Shown: positions 33,747 to 42,991 of the stretch, piece by piece
Layout: each line of letters opens with the position of its first letter
Position numbering within the stretch: the stretch's first letter is position 1
NCBI GenBank assembly: GCA_026014705.1
Contig: JAOZHU010000012.1
Location: 1-64,000, forward strand
Origin: Candidatus Bathyarchaeota archaeon
Lineage (GTDB): Archaea > Thermoproteota > Bathyarchaeia > Bathyarchaeales > Bathycorpusculaceae
Length of the DNA: 64,000 bases
Reading direction: 5' to 3'
Notes under the pieces: model-generated
What the model was told of the DNA's origin: nothing
Seen by the model: the letters and a program-made list of their open reading frames with translations, nothing else
Databases searched by the model: none
Translations under genes and position numbers: made by a program

Positions 33747-36483
33747 AAGAAGCCCTAGACAACCTTCGGACAAAAAACTTACGCATTTCCTCGGCGAAAA
33801 CCACCGCCAAAGCCAGAAACGCCAGAAACACCCAATCCCCAACACCCAGCGCAGTCGTGCCGAAAAACTGCTGCATCAACGGCACATAAACCAAGAACGA
33901 CAAAATTGTCAACTGCGCCACAATTCCGAAAACAATCCACTTGTTAGTAGAAAGCCTCGTCCTGAAAATTGAAACCTTACTTGTCCTGCACGCAAGAACA
34001 TTCCCCACTTGAGCCACAACAATGCCCGCAAAAGTCATCGTAACACCCTTAACGTAAACTGGACTATCCGCAGGCAAAGCCATTCCCCACTGCCAACCGC
34101 CTTCCACCCAAGCGCTTAAACAACCATACATCGCGCCGACAGCCACGATGACGCCAACGTAAAGCGAACGCAAAAACACCCGTGAAGTAAACAAGCGCTC
34201 TTTGACGCTGCGTGGCGGCTCCTGAATGATTCCCGGCTCAGGTGGCTCACGGCTCAACGCCAGAGAAGGAATCACGTCGATAGCAAGGTCTATGGCTAAA
34301 ACCTGCACCACAAGCAAAGGCAAAGGAATTCCAAGCAACGCATAAAGCACGTAGGGAATCAATTCAGCCCAATTATGCGAAAAAACATACACAATAAACT
34401 TTCTAATATTCTCATAAATAGCACGACCAGACTCCACAGCCTTAACGATAGACTCAAAACTGTCATCCAGCAAAACAATATCCGCCGCCTCACGCGCCAC
34501 ATCTGTGCCAGCAACACCCATAGCCACGCCAATATCAGCCTCCTTCAAAGAAGGCGCATCATTCGCGCCATCGCCAGTAACCGCAACCACTTCACCGCTT
34601 TCCCTAAGAACCTTCACAATGCGCAATTTCTGTTCAGGAGACACACGAGCAAAAATGACGTTACCTCGCTTAACCGCATCCACAACATCCGCATCACTCA
34701 AATCTTCCAAATCGACCCCGCGAATAATTTTACAATTTTCTGCATCAACAATGCCCACTTCACGCGCAACCACCTGCGCTGTAGGACCATAATCACCAGT
34801 GATAATCACCGTTTTTATGCCAGCTTGCTTCGCCTTCGCCACTGCAGCCTTCACCTCAAGCCTAGGGGGATCACGCATGGCCGCTAAACCAACAAACGTC
34901 ATATCCCTCTCAACGCCTGCAGTCTTGGAATACTCGTTTCTAGGCAATTCTTTGCAGGCTACAGCAATGACGCGCAAGCCCTCATCAGCGAACTCGCGGA
35001 TTTTCTCTTCCACAGCCGCCAAGTTCTCACCAGTAAGCTCTTCCACCTTAGCATCAACAAGTATCTTGCTACACACAGAAAGCACGCTTCTAGGCGCACC
35101 CTTCATGTAAACCAAAAAATCACCGTTAACTTTGTGTACGGTAGTCATTCGCTTCCGCTTAAAATCAAACGGCAAGACATTAACCATAGGCTTCTCGGCA
35201 ATAGCCTTCTCAACGGTAACGCCGTACTTTAAAGCAGCAACAAGCAACGCGCCATCCGTTGGATCCCCAATCACACCCCAGCAAGCGTTCTTGTCTGAAG
35301 GTGGCTCAATTTTCGCGCCATTGCATAACGCGGCAATTTCAAGAAGCCTTTCAACCGCAACTGCCTCAGACGCTCTTAACTCTTCGCCGTTTACAGTGAA
35401 ATCACCTGTGGGATTATAACCGACACCGGAAACATCCACCGTGCGTTGTTTAACCCACAATTTTTCCACAGTCATCTCACCCTTAGTAATTGTGCCAGTT
35501 TTGTCAGTGCAGATCACCGTGACGCTGCCCAAGGTTTGAACCGCAGACAAACGCTTAACAAGAACATTCTGCTTCACCATCTTCAAAACATTAATCGCCA
35601 ACGCACTAGAAACCGTAACCTGCAATCCTTCAGGAACACAGCACACCATAACACCAATCATAAACAGAATACTGCTGTGCAAGGGCACGTGAAGCCAAAG
35701 CAAACTTGCCGCAAAAAACACGATACCCACAACCACGGCAATGACAAAATCGTACTTCGCCATCAACGCAATTTCCTTCTGAAGAGGACTATCATCCTCA
35801 CGTATCGCCTGCGTCAAATTAGCAATCTTCCCAAACTGCGTGTCCATCCCAGTGGCGTACACAACCGCTTTCCCGCGACCCTTCGCAACGCTGGTACTCA
35901 TGAAAACAAGATTAGGCGAATACAAATACGCCTTCTCAACTATTTTCGCAGGCTTCGCGGTTCTCGGCTGCGGTTCAGATTCCCCAGTCAAAGGCACATT
36001 ATTCGTCCACAAATCAAACGCCTCAATCAAACGCGCATCAGCAGGAACACGGTCGCCTTCTTCCAAAACGATGATGTCGCCGGGAACAATCTCCTTGACC
36101 AAGATTCTCCGGAGTTCACCGTCACGGATGACCTTGGCGTATTCAGGCATCCAATGCCGCAGTGTCTGCATAGCTTTCTCTGCACGCGCTTCTTGGAATA
36201 AGCTGAAGAAAATGTTAATCAGCACAACGCTGAGAATAATTAGGCTTAGCTCCCACATTCCGCTGACTGCTGACAACACGCTTGCAAAGAGCAACAGTAT
36301 GCCGAATAAATCTTTGAAGTGCACCAGAAACTTGTATGAAAAAGGGGTAGCTTTCTTTTCCACCAACGTGTTGAATCCATGCTTTTTCAGGCGCAGCTTA
36401 GCCTCTTCACTGGTTAACCCAGCGATTGACACATGCAGAGTGTCGAAGAGTTCTTTGAGGCGCATGGACGCAGCTTTTTCCAA
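33745..36483 (-). CDS. P2-type cation-transporting ATPase (Ca2+ or Na+/K+-like)
   Basis: P-type ATPase of 912 residues that pumps cations across the cell membrane. N-terminal cation-ATPase domain at ~8-65; actuator loop TGES at 166-169; M4 ion motif CVPEGL at 282-287; phosphorylated Asp327 in ICTDKTGTITKGE; nucleotide domain with FDFKRKRMTTVHKVNG and MKGAPRSVL; hinge VTGDGANDAPSLKEADIGVA; and M5-M6 with NWAELIPYVLYALLGIPLP and AIDLAIDVIPSLAL. The PEGL and LAIDLAIDVIP motifs place it in class P2, near Ca2+ and Na+ pumps; the ion cannot be decided by eye. It stands alone, convergent with the lysine operon. Confidence 0.92.
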   Translation of the reverse strand: MEKAASMRLKELFDTLHVSIAGLTSEEAKLRLKKHGFNTLVEKKATPFSYKFLVHFKDLFGILLLFASVLSAVSGMWELSLIILSVVLINIFFSLFQEARAEKAMQTLRHWMPEYAKVIRDGELRRILVKEIVPGDIIVLEEGDRVPADARLIEAFDLWTNNVPLTGESEPQPRTAKPAKIVEKAYLYSPNLVFMSTSVAKGRGKAVVYATGMDTQFGKIANLTQAIREDDSPLQKEIALMAKYDFVIAVVVGIVFFAASLLWLHVPLHSSILFMIGVMVCCVPEGLQVTVSSALAINVLKMVKQNVLVKRLSAVQTLGSVTVICTDKTGTITKGEMTVEKLWVKQRTVDVSGVGYNPTGDFTVNGEELRASEAVAVERLLEIAALCNGAKIEPPSDKNACWGVIGDPTDGALLVAALKYGVTVEKAIAEKPMVNVLPFDFKRKRMTTVHKVNGDFLVYMKGAPRSVLSVCSKILVDAKVEELTGENLAAVEEKIREFADEGLRVIAVACKELPRNEYSKTAGVERDMTFVGLAAMRDPPRLEVKAAVAKAKQAGIKTVIITGDYGPTAQVVAREVGIVDAENCKIIRGVDLEDLSDADVVDAVKRGNVIFARVSPEQKLRIVKVLRESGEVVAVTGDGANDAPSLKEADIGVAMGVAGTDVAREAADIVLLDDSFESIVKAVESGRAIYENIRKFIVYVFSHNWAELIPYVLYALLGIPLPLLVVQVLAIDLAIDVIPSLALSREPPEPGIIQEPPRSVKERLFTSRVFLRSLYVGVIVAVGAMYGCLSAWVEGGWQWGMALPADSPVYVKGVTMTFAGIVVAQVGNVLACRTSKVSIFRTRLSTNKWIVFGIVAQLTILSFLVYVPLMQQFFGTTALGVGDWVFLAFLALAVVFAEEMRKFFVRRLSRAS

Positions 36484-36812
36484 AAAAATCCCTTACTGAA
36501 AACTCATCTGATACTCGTTTATGGACCGTGACCATAATTCGGCGGAAGCAGTGCTGAAGCTAAGAACACGCCAAGTAGCGAGACATTTTCTCGCGTTGCA
36601 GCAGGTTGAGAGCCCATGTTTATTCTCAGCTTCTACGTCTTTATCTTAATAAACAGTTTTGCCTTATTGAAATACTGTTTTTGGCTAAAGTGCAGACGGT
36701 TAGATTTAAACTAATCGGAAACAAATACAATTTCAATCATAACCTGCCACCTAGCCATAACGCTAAATACGCATATCGAAACCATTATTCAGGTATAATG
36801 GAGAGTTGGCAG
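36484..36812. other. Divergent intergenic stretch of 329 nt
   Basis: Promoter space between the ATPase (minus) and the AhpD-like gene (plus). The open frame of the plus gene runs back through 36606, but that extension (residues rich in Asn, Tyr and Leu) does not resemble the family and lies upstream of the ribosome-binding site. No repeat or RNA gene is seen. Confidence 0.4.
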
Positions 36813-37160
36813 ATGGATAAAATAGAAGAAATACGACGAAAAAGGAAAACAGCTAATTCCAAACTCGCAGCGTTGAAGTCGAAAGTGTACCAGCGTTTCC
36901 TGCAGATGGAAGAAGCAACCTATGCTGACGGCGCGTTGACTAAAAAACAAAAAGAGCTGATCGCCATAGGAATCTCGGTCGTAATCAACTGCGAATCATG
37001 CATTGAGTGGCACATCACACAAGCTGCTGCTGCAGGAGCATCCAAACGAGAAGTGCTAGAGGCTGTTGAAGTGGGCATCGAGTTCGGAGGTGGCCCAGCC
37101 ACGGTTTCTGCGCGGTTCGCATTGGAAGTAATGGATTTCGTTTTCAAAGGGCAAACATAA
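36813..37160 (+). CDS. AhpD-like/carboxymuconolactone decarboxylase family protein
   Basis: Protein of 115 residues from MDKIEEIRRKRKTANSKLAA; GGAGAG lies 7 nt before this ATG and the length fits the family. An all-helical CMD fold is indicated by GALTKKQKELIAIGISVVIN and the redox motif CESCIEWHITQAAAAGASKR, with the CxxC and following His of AhpD-type peroxidase partners. The C-terminal GGGPATVSARFALEVMDF is also typical. It probably acts in thiol redox or peroxide defence. An ATG five codons upstream is an alternative start. Confidence 0.8.
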   Translation: MDKIEEIRRKRKTANSKLAALKSKVYQRFLQMEEATYADGALTKKQKELIAIGISVVINCESCIEWHITQAAAAGASKREVLEAVEVGIEFGGGPATVSARFALEVMDFVFKGQT

Positions 37161-37358
37161 ACGTAAACTGAAATAAATTTGCATAATCAAGCATTCCCAA
37201 CGGTGACTGCCATAAAGTTAATAGGCGACAGTTTTCATTTCCATGTAGCTTATCTCTTTAAGAGAGAAACAGAAAATGTATCGGTTCATTAAAACAGGAT
37301 ACTGCATTGAAACTCGATTGGTTAGATATTCTTTATGTAGTTTAGAGAAGGTTTAGTT

Positions 37359-39575
37359 ATGGCTCGTTATAAACAAGTTGAAGATATCATCAAGTTGATG
37401 AACACTCCTGAAATCATAAGGAACACCAGCATAATCGCTCATGTGGACCATGGAAAAACCACCTTATCAGACAGTCTCTTGGCGGCTGCAGGCATAATCA
37501 GCGAACAAACAGCAGGTCAAAAACTGTTTCTTGACTCGTGGGATCTTGAGCAGAAACGGCAGATGACCGTGTTCGCCTCAAACATCAGCTTAACTCACAC
37601 TTTCCAAGGCAAAGACTTCCTCATCAACCTCATCGACACGCCGGGACACATAGACTTCAGCGGAGCAGTGACCCGAAGCCTCCGTGCCGTAGATGGCGCA
37701 CTTGTGGTTGTTGACGCTGTGGAGGGACCAATGACTCAAACGGAAACCGTGCTCATGCAGGCTCTGCGAGAACGCGTTAAACCGATTCTATTCATCAACA
37801 AAGTTGACAGGCTGATAAAAGAGATTAAATTAACTCCCGAGGAGGTGCAGCGGAAATTCGCGAAGATCATAGTCCGCGTGAACACGCTTATCGAGAAATA
37901 CGCACCAGCAGATCATAAGAAAGATTGGCAAGTCAAAGTTGAAGATGGGCGTGTAGCTTTCGGCTCAGCGCTTCACAAGTGGGGCTTGAACTTGCCGCAC
38001 ATGAAAATGAAGAACATATCGTTCAAGGACATTATTGACGCTTACACTGGTGCACCAGAAGATGTCGGTCGGAAAGTGGACGAGTTAAGCAAGAAGGCGC
38101 CATTGTACGAGCCGATTTTGGACATGTTCTGTGAGCATGTTCCGAATCCGCTGGTGGCGCAGCCTTACAGGCAAGCTCAGATTTGGCCAGGTGACGCTGA
38201 GAGCACTACTGGTAAGGCTATGGCGAAGGTGGATCCGAATGGACCTTTGTTGATGTGTATTACTACTATTGAGGTTGATCCGCATAGTGGGGTTGTTGCC
38301 ATAGGTCGTGTTTTTAGTGGTTCGGTTACGAAGGGTAAAACTGTGCAGCTTTTGACTAGTCGGCAGAAGGGTACTGTGCAGCAGGTTTACATGAGTATGG
38401 CTACTGACCGTGTGATTGTGGATCGTGTGCCTGCTGGGAACATTGCGGCGCTTTCGGGGTTGCCTGCGATCCATGTGGGCGAGACGGTTGCTGAGGACGG
38501 TGTGGAGACGCATTCGTTTGAGGGCTTGAAGTACGTGTCTGACCCTGTGGTCACGGTTGCAGTGGAGCCTGAAGATGTTAAGGACTTGCCGTTGTTCGAC
38601 AAGGTGATGCACAAGTTGACGACTGAAGACCCGAACGTGCATTTCAAGATGGATAAGGAAAGCGGTGAGTTCCTGTTGAGCGGCATGGGTGAATTGCACT
38701 TGGAGATTACGGCTTACCGCATGCAAGAAGCAGGTTTGAAGGTGAAGCTCAGCAAGCCTATTGTTATTTACCGTGAGACCATTAGTCATGATTACCGTGG
38801 CGCGCCTGTGATGGGTAAAAGCCCCAACAAGCACAGCAAGTTGTGGATTACGATGGAGAAGTTGCCTGACGAAGTTATCGAAGCCATAAGAGCGGAGAAG
38901 GTTACTGAGATGCAGTCTCGTGACGAGCGGCAGAAGACTCTTAAGGCGCTTGGCTGGTCCACTGAAGATGCTCGCAGTGTAATAGCTATTGAAGAAACCA
39001 ATATCCTAGTGAACAGGATAAAGGGAAGGCAGTACGTGGATGAGGTTTTGGATCATATTAAATCGGGTTTCCGCGAGGCTGTGCACACGTGTGTTTTAGC
39101 TAAGGAACCTGCTTACGGTTTGAAGATTAACCTTGAAGACATCACGGTGCATGAGGATCCTGTGCATAGGGGTCCAGCGCAGATTTTGCCCATGACTTGG
39201 CGTCCAATTTGGTGCGCCTTCCTGTTGAGCGATCCGAAGTTGCTGGAACCGCTGTTGAGTTTTGAATGTAAGGTTCCGAATGATTTTGTGAGCCCAGTTA
39301 TCAGTTTGGTTCAAAAGCGTCGCGGCAAGATTTTGGACATGACGAACGATGACGATATGGTTATTGTCAAGGCTGAGATGCCTGTTTCGGAGTCCTTCGG
39401 AATTGCCGATGAGTTGCGTTCCTCCACGCAGGGCAGGGCTTTCTGGGCTACGCAGTTTAGCCGTTGGGCACCAGTGCCAGAGCAGATGCAAGCAGAGACA
39501 ATAAAGGCGATTAGGGAACGCAGAGGCTTGTCGCCGATACCGCCGAAAGCAGAGGAATTCTTCGAAGCAGAATAA
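37359..39575 (+). CDS. fusA: Translation elongation factor aEF-2
   Basis: Archaeal elongation factor 2, 738 residues, the GTPase for ribosomal translocation. G motifs: AHVDHGKTT (27-35), DTPGH (94-98) and NKVD (148-151). Domain II-V text includes EPEDVKDLPLFDKVMHKLTT and GMGELHLEITAYRMQ. The target of diphthamide modification is His603 in HEDPVHRGPAQ, so the diphthamide pathway is expected in this organism. It is transcribed alone here. Third-position codon choice changes from A/C-rich to G/T-rich near 38200, within the gene. Confidence 0.97.
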   Translation: MARYKQVEDIIKLMNTPEIIRNTSIIAHVDHGKTTLSDSLLAAAGIISEQTAGQKLFLDSWDLEQKRQMTVFASNISLTHTFQGKDFLINLIDTPGHIDFSGAVTRSLRAVDGALVVVDAVEGPMTQTETVLMQALRERVKPILFINKVDRLIKEIKLTPEEVQRKFAKIIVRVNTLIEKYAPADHKKDWQVKVEDGRVAFGSALHKWGLNLPHMKMKNISFKDIIDAYTGAPEDVGRKVDELSKKAPLYEPILDMFCEHVPNPLVAQPYRQAQIWPGDAESTTGKAMAKVDPNGPLLMCITTIEVDPHSGVVAIGRVFSGSVTKGKTVQLLTSRQKGTVQQVYMSMATDRVIVDRVPAGNIAALSGLPAIHVGETVAEDGVETHSFEGLKYVSDPVVTVAVEPEDVKDLPLFDKVMHKLTTEDPNVHFKMDKESGEFLLSGMGELHLEITAYRMQEAGLKVKLSKPIVIYRETISHDYRGAPVMGKSPNKHSKLWITMEKLPDEVIEAIRAEKVTEMQSRDERQKTLKALGWSTEDARSVIAIEETNILVNRIKGRQYVDEVLDHIKSGFREAVHTCVLAKEPAYGLKINLEDITVHEDPVHRGPAQILPMTWRPIWCAFLLSDPKLLEPLLSFECKVPNDFVSPVISLVQKRRGKILDMTNDDDMVIVKAEMPVSESFGIADELRSSTQGRAFWATQFSRWAPVPEQMQAETIKAIRERRGLSPIPPKAEEFFEAE

Positions 39576-39734
39576 GCAGCAGTATTTCCCCATCTCTTTT
39601 CTTCTTCTTAAATTTGTTAAATTCCGTATTCTTGGTATGTTTTTCGCTGATTTTACAGGACTCTACAAGAGGTTCATCAGACACTGAACGTTTTTCCCGT
39701 GTCGTTTTCGAAGCGCGGAACTAGTGTGTGCAGA

Positions 39735-39775
39735 AAACTATATCCCCCTTATATAAAGGAACTATTTATAGTTCT
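39735..39775 (-). promoter_or_regulatory. GGGGGATATAG element (copy 4) behind the aEF-2 gene
   Basis: Read on the minus strand: CTATAAATAG, 14 nt of AT-rich sequence, then GGGGGATATAG. The TATA part lies in a 16-nt inverted repeat GAACTATTTATAGTTC (39759-39774). The orientation points to the 3' end of aEF-2 in antisense direction; the next minus-strand gene is out of reach. The rest of the 316-nt gap 39576-39891 shows no gene. Confidence 0.4.
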
Positions 39776-39891
39776 GAGAATTGGTTCTATAAAGTCTGCA
39801 ACTGTTTCTTCTCCATTTATCCTCTCTGCAACAGCGTACACGCCATATGCGTTGGCAAAATCTAAATAGCGTATTCGAGTAACAAACAGTT

Positions 39892-40561
39892 ATGACTACA
39901 GAGGAAACTATCACAACTTTCATTGTTGGATTTGCATCTGGATTCGGAGCTAAGGTTGTTGCCGATTGGTTTAATGATTATCGTAAACGACTTAAAATGC
40001 ATGTTGACCTAGCTATTCAAACTTGGGTTAAGACAAGTACGAGAAACGCCATGACAGTTGCCTTTGGAATATCAATCATAGGGCAAAGAACTAAAAGACG
40101 CCTATGTCCGATGTAACGGTCAACGATATCCATGGTACGAGAATGGGCAACCAAAGGACACCATGCAATTATTTGTTGGTGAGCAACCTATTTGGTTCTC
40201 GCCTTACGCTATTATTCTCGGCTATGTGGATGATTTGGCGTCTCAAAAGAATGTTGTTCGCTTAATCAAAGGAGAGGAGCAATCACACCATGGCATTGTT
40301 CTGAAAATTCAAGATTTTGGCAAACCTGATAACATTATTCTCTCCAAATACTACAGCATGCCAAAAAATACCATTGCTCTTAAACAAAAAATGAACGAAC
40401 GCTTGCTCGATGCAAATATCATCCTACTGGGTGAAGGGGTTGAGCGAAAAATGAGTTACAATGCATCAATTATTCTTACACGAATTATGATAGGGAAATT
40501 AGAAGATGGCATACCTTCTCTAGATGCAGTTGATTGTGAATTCACAGTAGTTGCACCATAG
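39892..40561 (+). pseudogene. Frameshifted gene, product unknown
   Basis: Two reading frames join into one product of about 222 residues. Frame one runs from the ATG at 39892 (MTTEETITTFIVGFASGFGA) to about 40080, reading NAMTVAFGISIIG; removing one G from the run at 40081-40083 continues the frame as KELKDAYVRCNGQRYPWYEN and on to the stop at 40559-40561. Both halves have normal codon use, so this is a recent frameshift or a sequencing error in GGG. The N-terminus has one possible membrane segment (residues ~8-24). I do not recognise the family. The downstream half could be started at an ATG at 40163 but would lack its N-terminus. Confidence 0.65.
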
Positions 40562-40629
40562 TTCCAACAGCATTCCGTTTTGCATTCAGTACAAGTTTTC
40601 CATTTACTATTGTTGTGTATTATCCCTCA

Positions 40630-41121
40630 TTATTTTTGCTGGTTTTTTGCTTCACTTTGACTCCCACTGCCGTGTCTGACTTTGACGGCGACTCCTGTTT
40701 TGAACGCTGTCATCTCGGTGCTTGACAGCACGGCGCGTCCAACCGCTAAAACCTTGCCTGCTTCATCAACCACGACCACTTCGTCCTTCGCGCGTATCGC
40801 CTCGTCAGCTTTAACCACATGCGCCACGAACACGTCGCCGCCTTCGGCAACAAACTGCGCCACGTCACTCTGCACGGTGACGAAGCATTGGGCGGGGACT
40901 GCGTTTGCAACTATGCGTTTTGCCGCTGTGATGCTTAGCGAGAGTAAGCCGTCCGTGGGGCGAAGAGTGGCGAGTCTTTCGCCGTTCAGGTTGATGTAGC
41001 GGATTCTGCCCGTTGCCTTCGAGTATTGGATTCTCACGTTTTCTGGAAATAGCGCTGCGCCTACGTTTTTGCCGAACTGGTAGTCCGCTATGCTTCTGAC
41101 GTGTGCGACGTCGTTTTCCAT
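40630..41121 (-). CDS. Archaeosine tRNA-guanine transglycosylase, C-terminal (C2-PUA) protein
   Basis: Protein of 163 residues that matches only the C-terminal part of archaeal TGT. The first half has RSIADYQFGKNVGAALFPEN and ATLRPTDGLLSLSITAAKRI, the C2-type domain; the second half is a PUA RNA-binding domain with VFVAHVVKADEAIRAKDEVV, VLAVGRAVLSSTEM and FKTGVAVKVRHG. Several Crenarchaeota/Thaumarchaeota carry TGT as two proteins, and this would be the tRNA-binding half in replacement of guanine-15 by preQ0. The catalytic half is not in the window. ArcS-like proteins share the domain, so that is the alternative. Confidence 0.7.
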   Translation of the reverse strand: MENDVAHVRSIADYQFGKNVGAALFPENVRIQYSKATGRIRYINLNGERLATLRPTDGLLSLSITAAKRIVANAVPAQCFVTVQSDVAQFVAEGGDVFVAHVVKADEAIRAKDEVVVVDEAGKVLAVGRAVLSSTEMTAFKTGVAVKVRHGSGSQSEAKNQQK

Positions 41122-41204
41122 GCTTGTTCACCTTTCCAGTGGCGTTTTCGGATTCGACAACTATAAACACAACCAGATAATAAAGACAACTGGGTGAAAA
41201 GTAA

Positions 41205-41729
41205 TTGCGATGTGAAGTCTGTGGGCGGAAAATCCACGGCAGCCCAATCAGGTCGGTAATTGAAGGCGCCAAACTAACCGTTTGCATCGAATGTTCTAAG
41301 CATGGGAAAATAATCTATGATGAAGCAACGCCCAAGCAGCAGTTGGCGAGAAAGCCCTTGGCGCCTATTCCAGCGAAAAGGCAAACTCCGAAAGCCACAG
41401 TAGACACCAGCCGGGAAATAGTCGAAGGCTATGACGCAAAAATACGCCAAGCGCGGGAGAAACTCGGGCTTTCCCACGAAGAGCTGGGCAAAAAAATAAA
41501 CGAAAAAGCCTCAGTTTTAAGAAAACTCGAAACTGGAAAAATGACGCCTAATAATCAGCTTGTCACAAAACTGGAGCACACGCTAAAAATCAAGCTTCTC
41601 GTGCCAGTTGCCGAAGAAAAAACCACTTCGCAGATTCCGAAAGCTCAAAATCGCGAGTTAACGCTGGGCGATTTGATTGAGCTCGGCAAGAAGGGCAGGG
41701 AGGAGCCGGCAGAACGAAAGCCATCATAG
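41205..41729 (+). CDS. mbf1: Archaeal multiprotein bridging factor aMBF1
   Basis: Protein of 174 residues. It starts at TTG with GGTGA 7 nt upstream, giving MRCEVCGRKIHGSPIRSVIE; the zinc ribbon uses CEVC (residues 3-6) and CIEC (27-30). After a linker, a Cro-type helix-turn-helix occupies residues ~75-130 (IRQAREKLGLSHEELGKKIN, EKASVLRKLETGKMTPN). aMBF1 associates with the ribosome and basal transcription factors in archaea. Its stop codon overlaps the GTG start of hflX (TAGTG). Confidence 0.92.
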   Translation: MRCEVCGRKIHGSPIRSVIEGAKLTVCIECSKHGKIIYDEATPKQQLARKPLAPIPAKRQTPKATVDTSREIVEGYDAKIRQAREKLGLSHEELGKKINEKASVLRKLETGKMTPNNQLVTKLEHTLKIKLLVPVAEEKTTSQIPKAQNRELTLGDLIELGKKGREEPAERKPS

Positions 41730-42991
41730 TGCAGCGGCGCCTCAACCGTGAAAACTCAAGCTTAGAAGAACTCGAAAAACTAGCCGAGTCCGCTGGCTAC
41801 ACCGTCGCCGCAAAACTAGAACAAACCAGAAAACCAGACCCACGCTACCAGATAGGCGCAGGAAAAGTGGAAGAACTCGCAGCGCTCGTGAAAGAGACAG
41901 GCGCAGAAAAGATACTCTTCGACAACCCTCTGAAGTCCATCCAAGCTTACAACATAGCCAAAGCCACGGGAATCGAAGCCATAGACCGCTTCCAACTGAT
42001 ACTGGAAATCTTCACGAAAAGAGCCACAACAACCGAGGCGCAGCTTCAAATCCAACTCGCCAAGCAACAGTACGAACTTGCACACGCCAAAGAGAAAGTA
42101 AGACTGACAAAGATGAAAGAGCAACCGGGATTCATGGGACTCGGAGCATATGAAGCCGACGTCTACCAAGACGCCGTGAAAAAACAGATCGCCACCATCC
42201 AGAAAAAACTCGAAAAAATCCGCGAAAAACGCGTCCTACACCGCGAAAGACGAGCAGAACTAGGCTTCTCGGCTGTTTCTTTGGCGGGATACACCAGCGC
42301 TGGAAAAAGCTCCCTGTTCAACGCTTTAACCGCAGAAGCTTCAAGAGTAGACAAAGCGCTGTTCACCACGCTTTCAACGACAACGCGGCTTGTGGAATTT
42401 TCTAAACGAAAATTCCTGTTAACAGACACCGTTGGCTTCATAGACCGCTTGCCGTTAACGCTGATAGAAGCATTCCACTCGACGCTGGAGGAAACAATCT
42501 ATGCAGACCTTATAGTGCTGGTCTTAGACGTAAGCGAACCCATAGAAACAGTTGAAAGAAAAAACAGCGTCTGCTTGGAAACAATCGACCGCATAGGGGC
42601 ATCAGGCATACCGATCATTACAGCCCTGAACAAAATTGACCTGCTCACCGAGGCAGAAACAAGCCAGAAACTGGACATATTAAAAGAGAAAGTGAAAAAC
42701 CCCCTGCCCATATCGGCACTGCAGAGAACCAACATCGACGCCCTGAAAAAGGAAATGCTCCGAAAACTCGAAAACTACATCCAAGTATCATTCACAATGC
42801 CCATTACAAACCACACGATGCCGTTAATGTCTTGGATTCACGCCAGAGCAGACGTTCAGAAAACAATTTACACCGACAAAACCGTCCAAGTCATTCTTGA
42901 GGCAACACCGACGTTTGCTGAGAACGTGAGAAAAAGAGTGGAGAAACTGGGCGGAAAATTCGAAACAGAACACGCAGCTAAAAAGGAATGA
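41729..42991 (+). CDS. hflX: Ribosome-associated GTPase HflX
   Basis: GTPase of 420 residues. An N-terminal HflX domain (KPDPRYQIGAGKVEELAALV, EKILFDNPLKSIQAYNIAKA) is followed by a coiled linker and the G domain from ~185: GYTSAGKSSLFNAL (P-loop), TTRLVEFSKRKFLLTDTVGF (G3 DTVGF), ALNKIDLL (G4). HflX splits or rescues stalled ribosomes in bacteria; the archaeal role is similar by homology. It starts with GTG overlapping aMBF1 and ends 4 nt inside trm56. Confidence 0.94.
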   Translation: MQRRLNRENSSLEELEKLAESAGYTVAAKLEQTRKPDPRYQIGAGKVEELAALVKETGAEKILFDNPLKSIQAYNIAKATGIEAIDRFQLILEIFTKRATTTEAQLQIQLAKQQYELAHAKEKVRLTKMKEQPGFMGLGAYEADVYQDAVKKQIATIQKKLEKIREKRVLHRERRAELGFSAVSLAGYTSAGKSSLFNALTAEASRVDKALFTTLSTTTRLVEFSKRKFLLTDTVGFIDRLPLTLIEAFHSTLEETIYADLIVLVLDVSEPIETVERKNSVCLETIDRIGASGIPIITALNKIDLLTEAETSQKLDILKEKVKNPLPISALQRTNIDALKKEMLRKLENYIQVSFTMPITNHTMPLMSWIHARADVQKTIYTDKTVQVILEATPTFAENVRKRVEKLGGKFETEHAAKKE

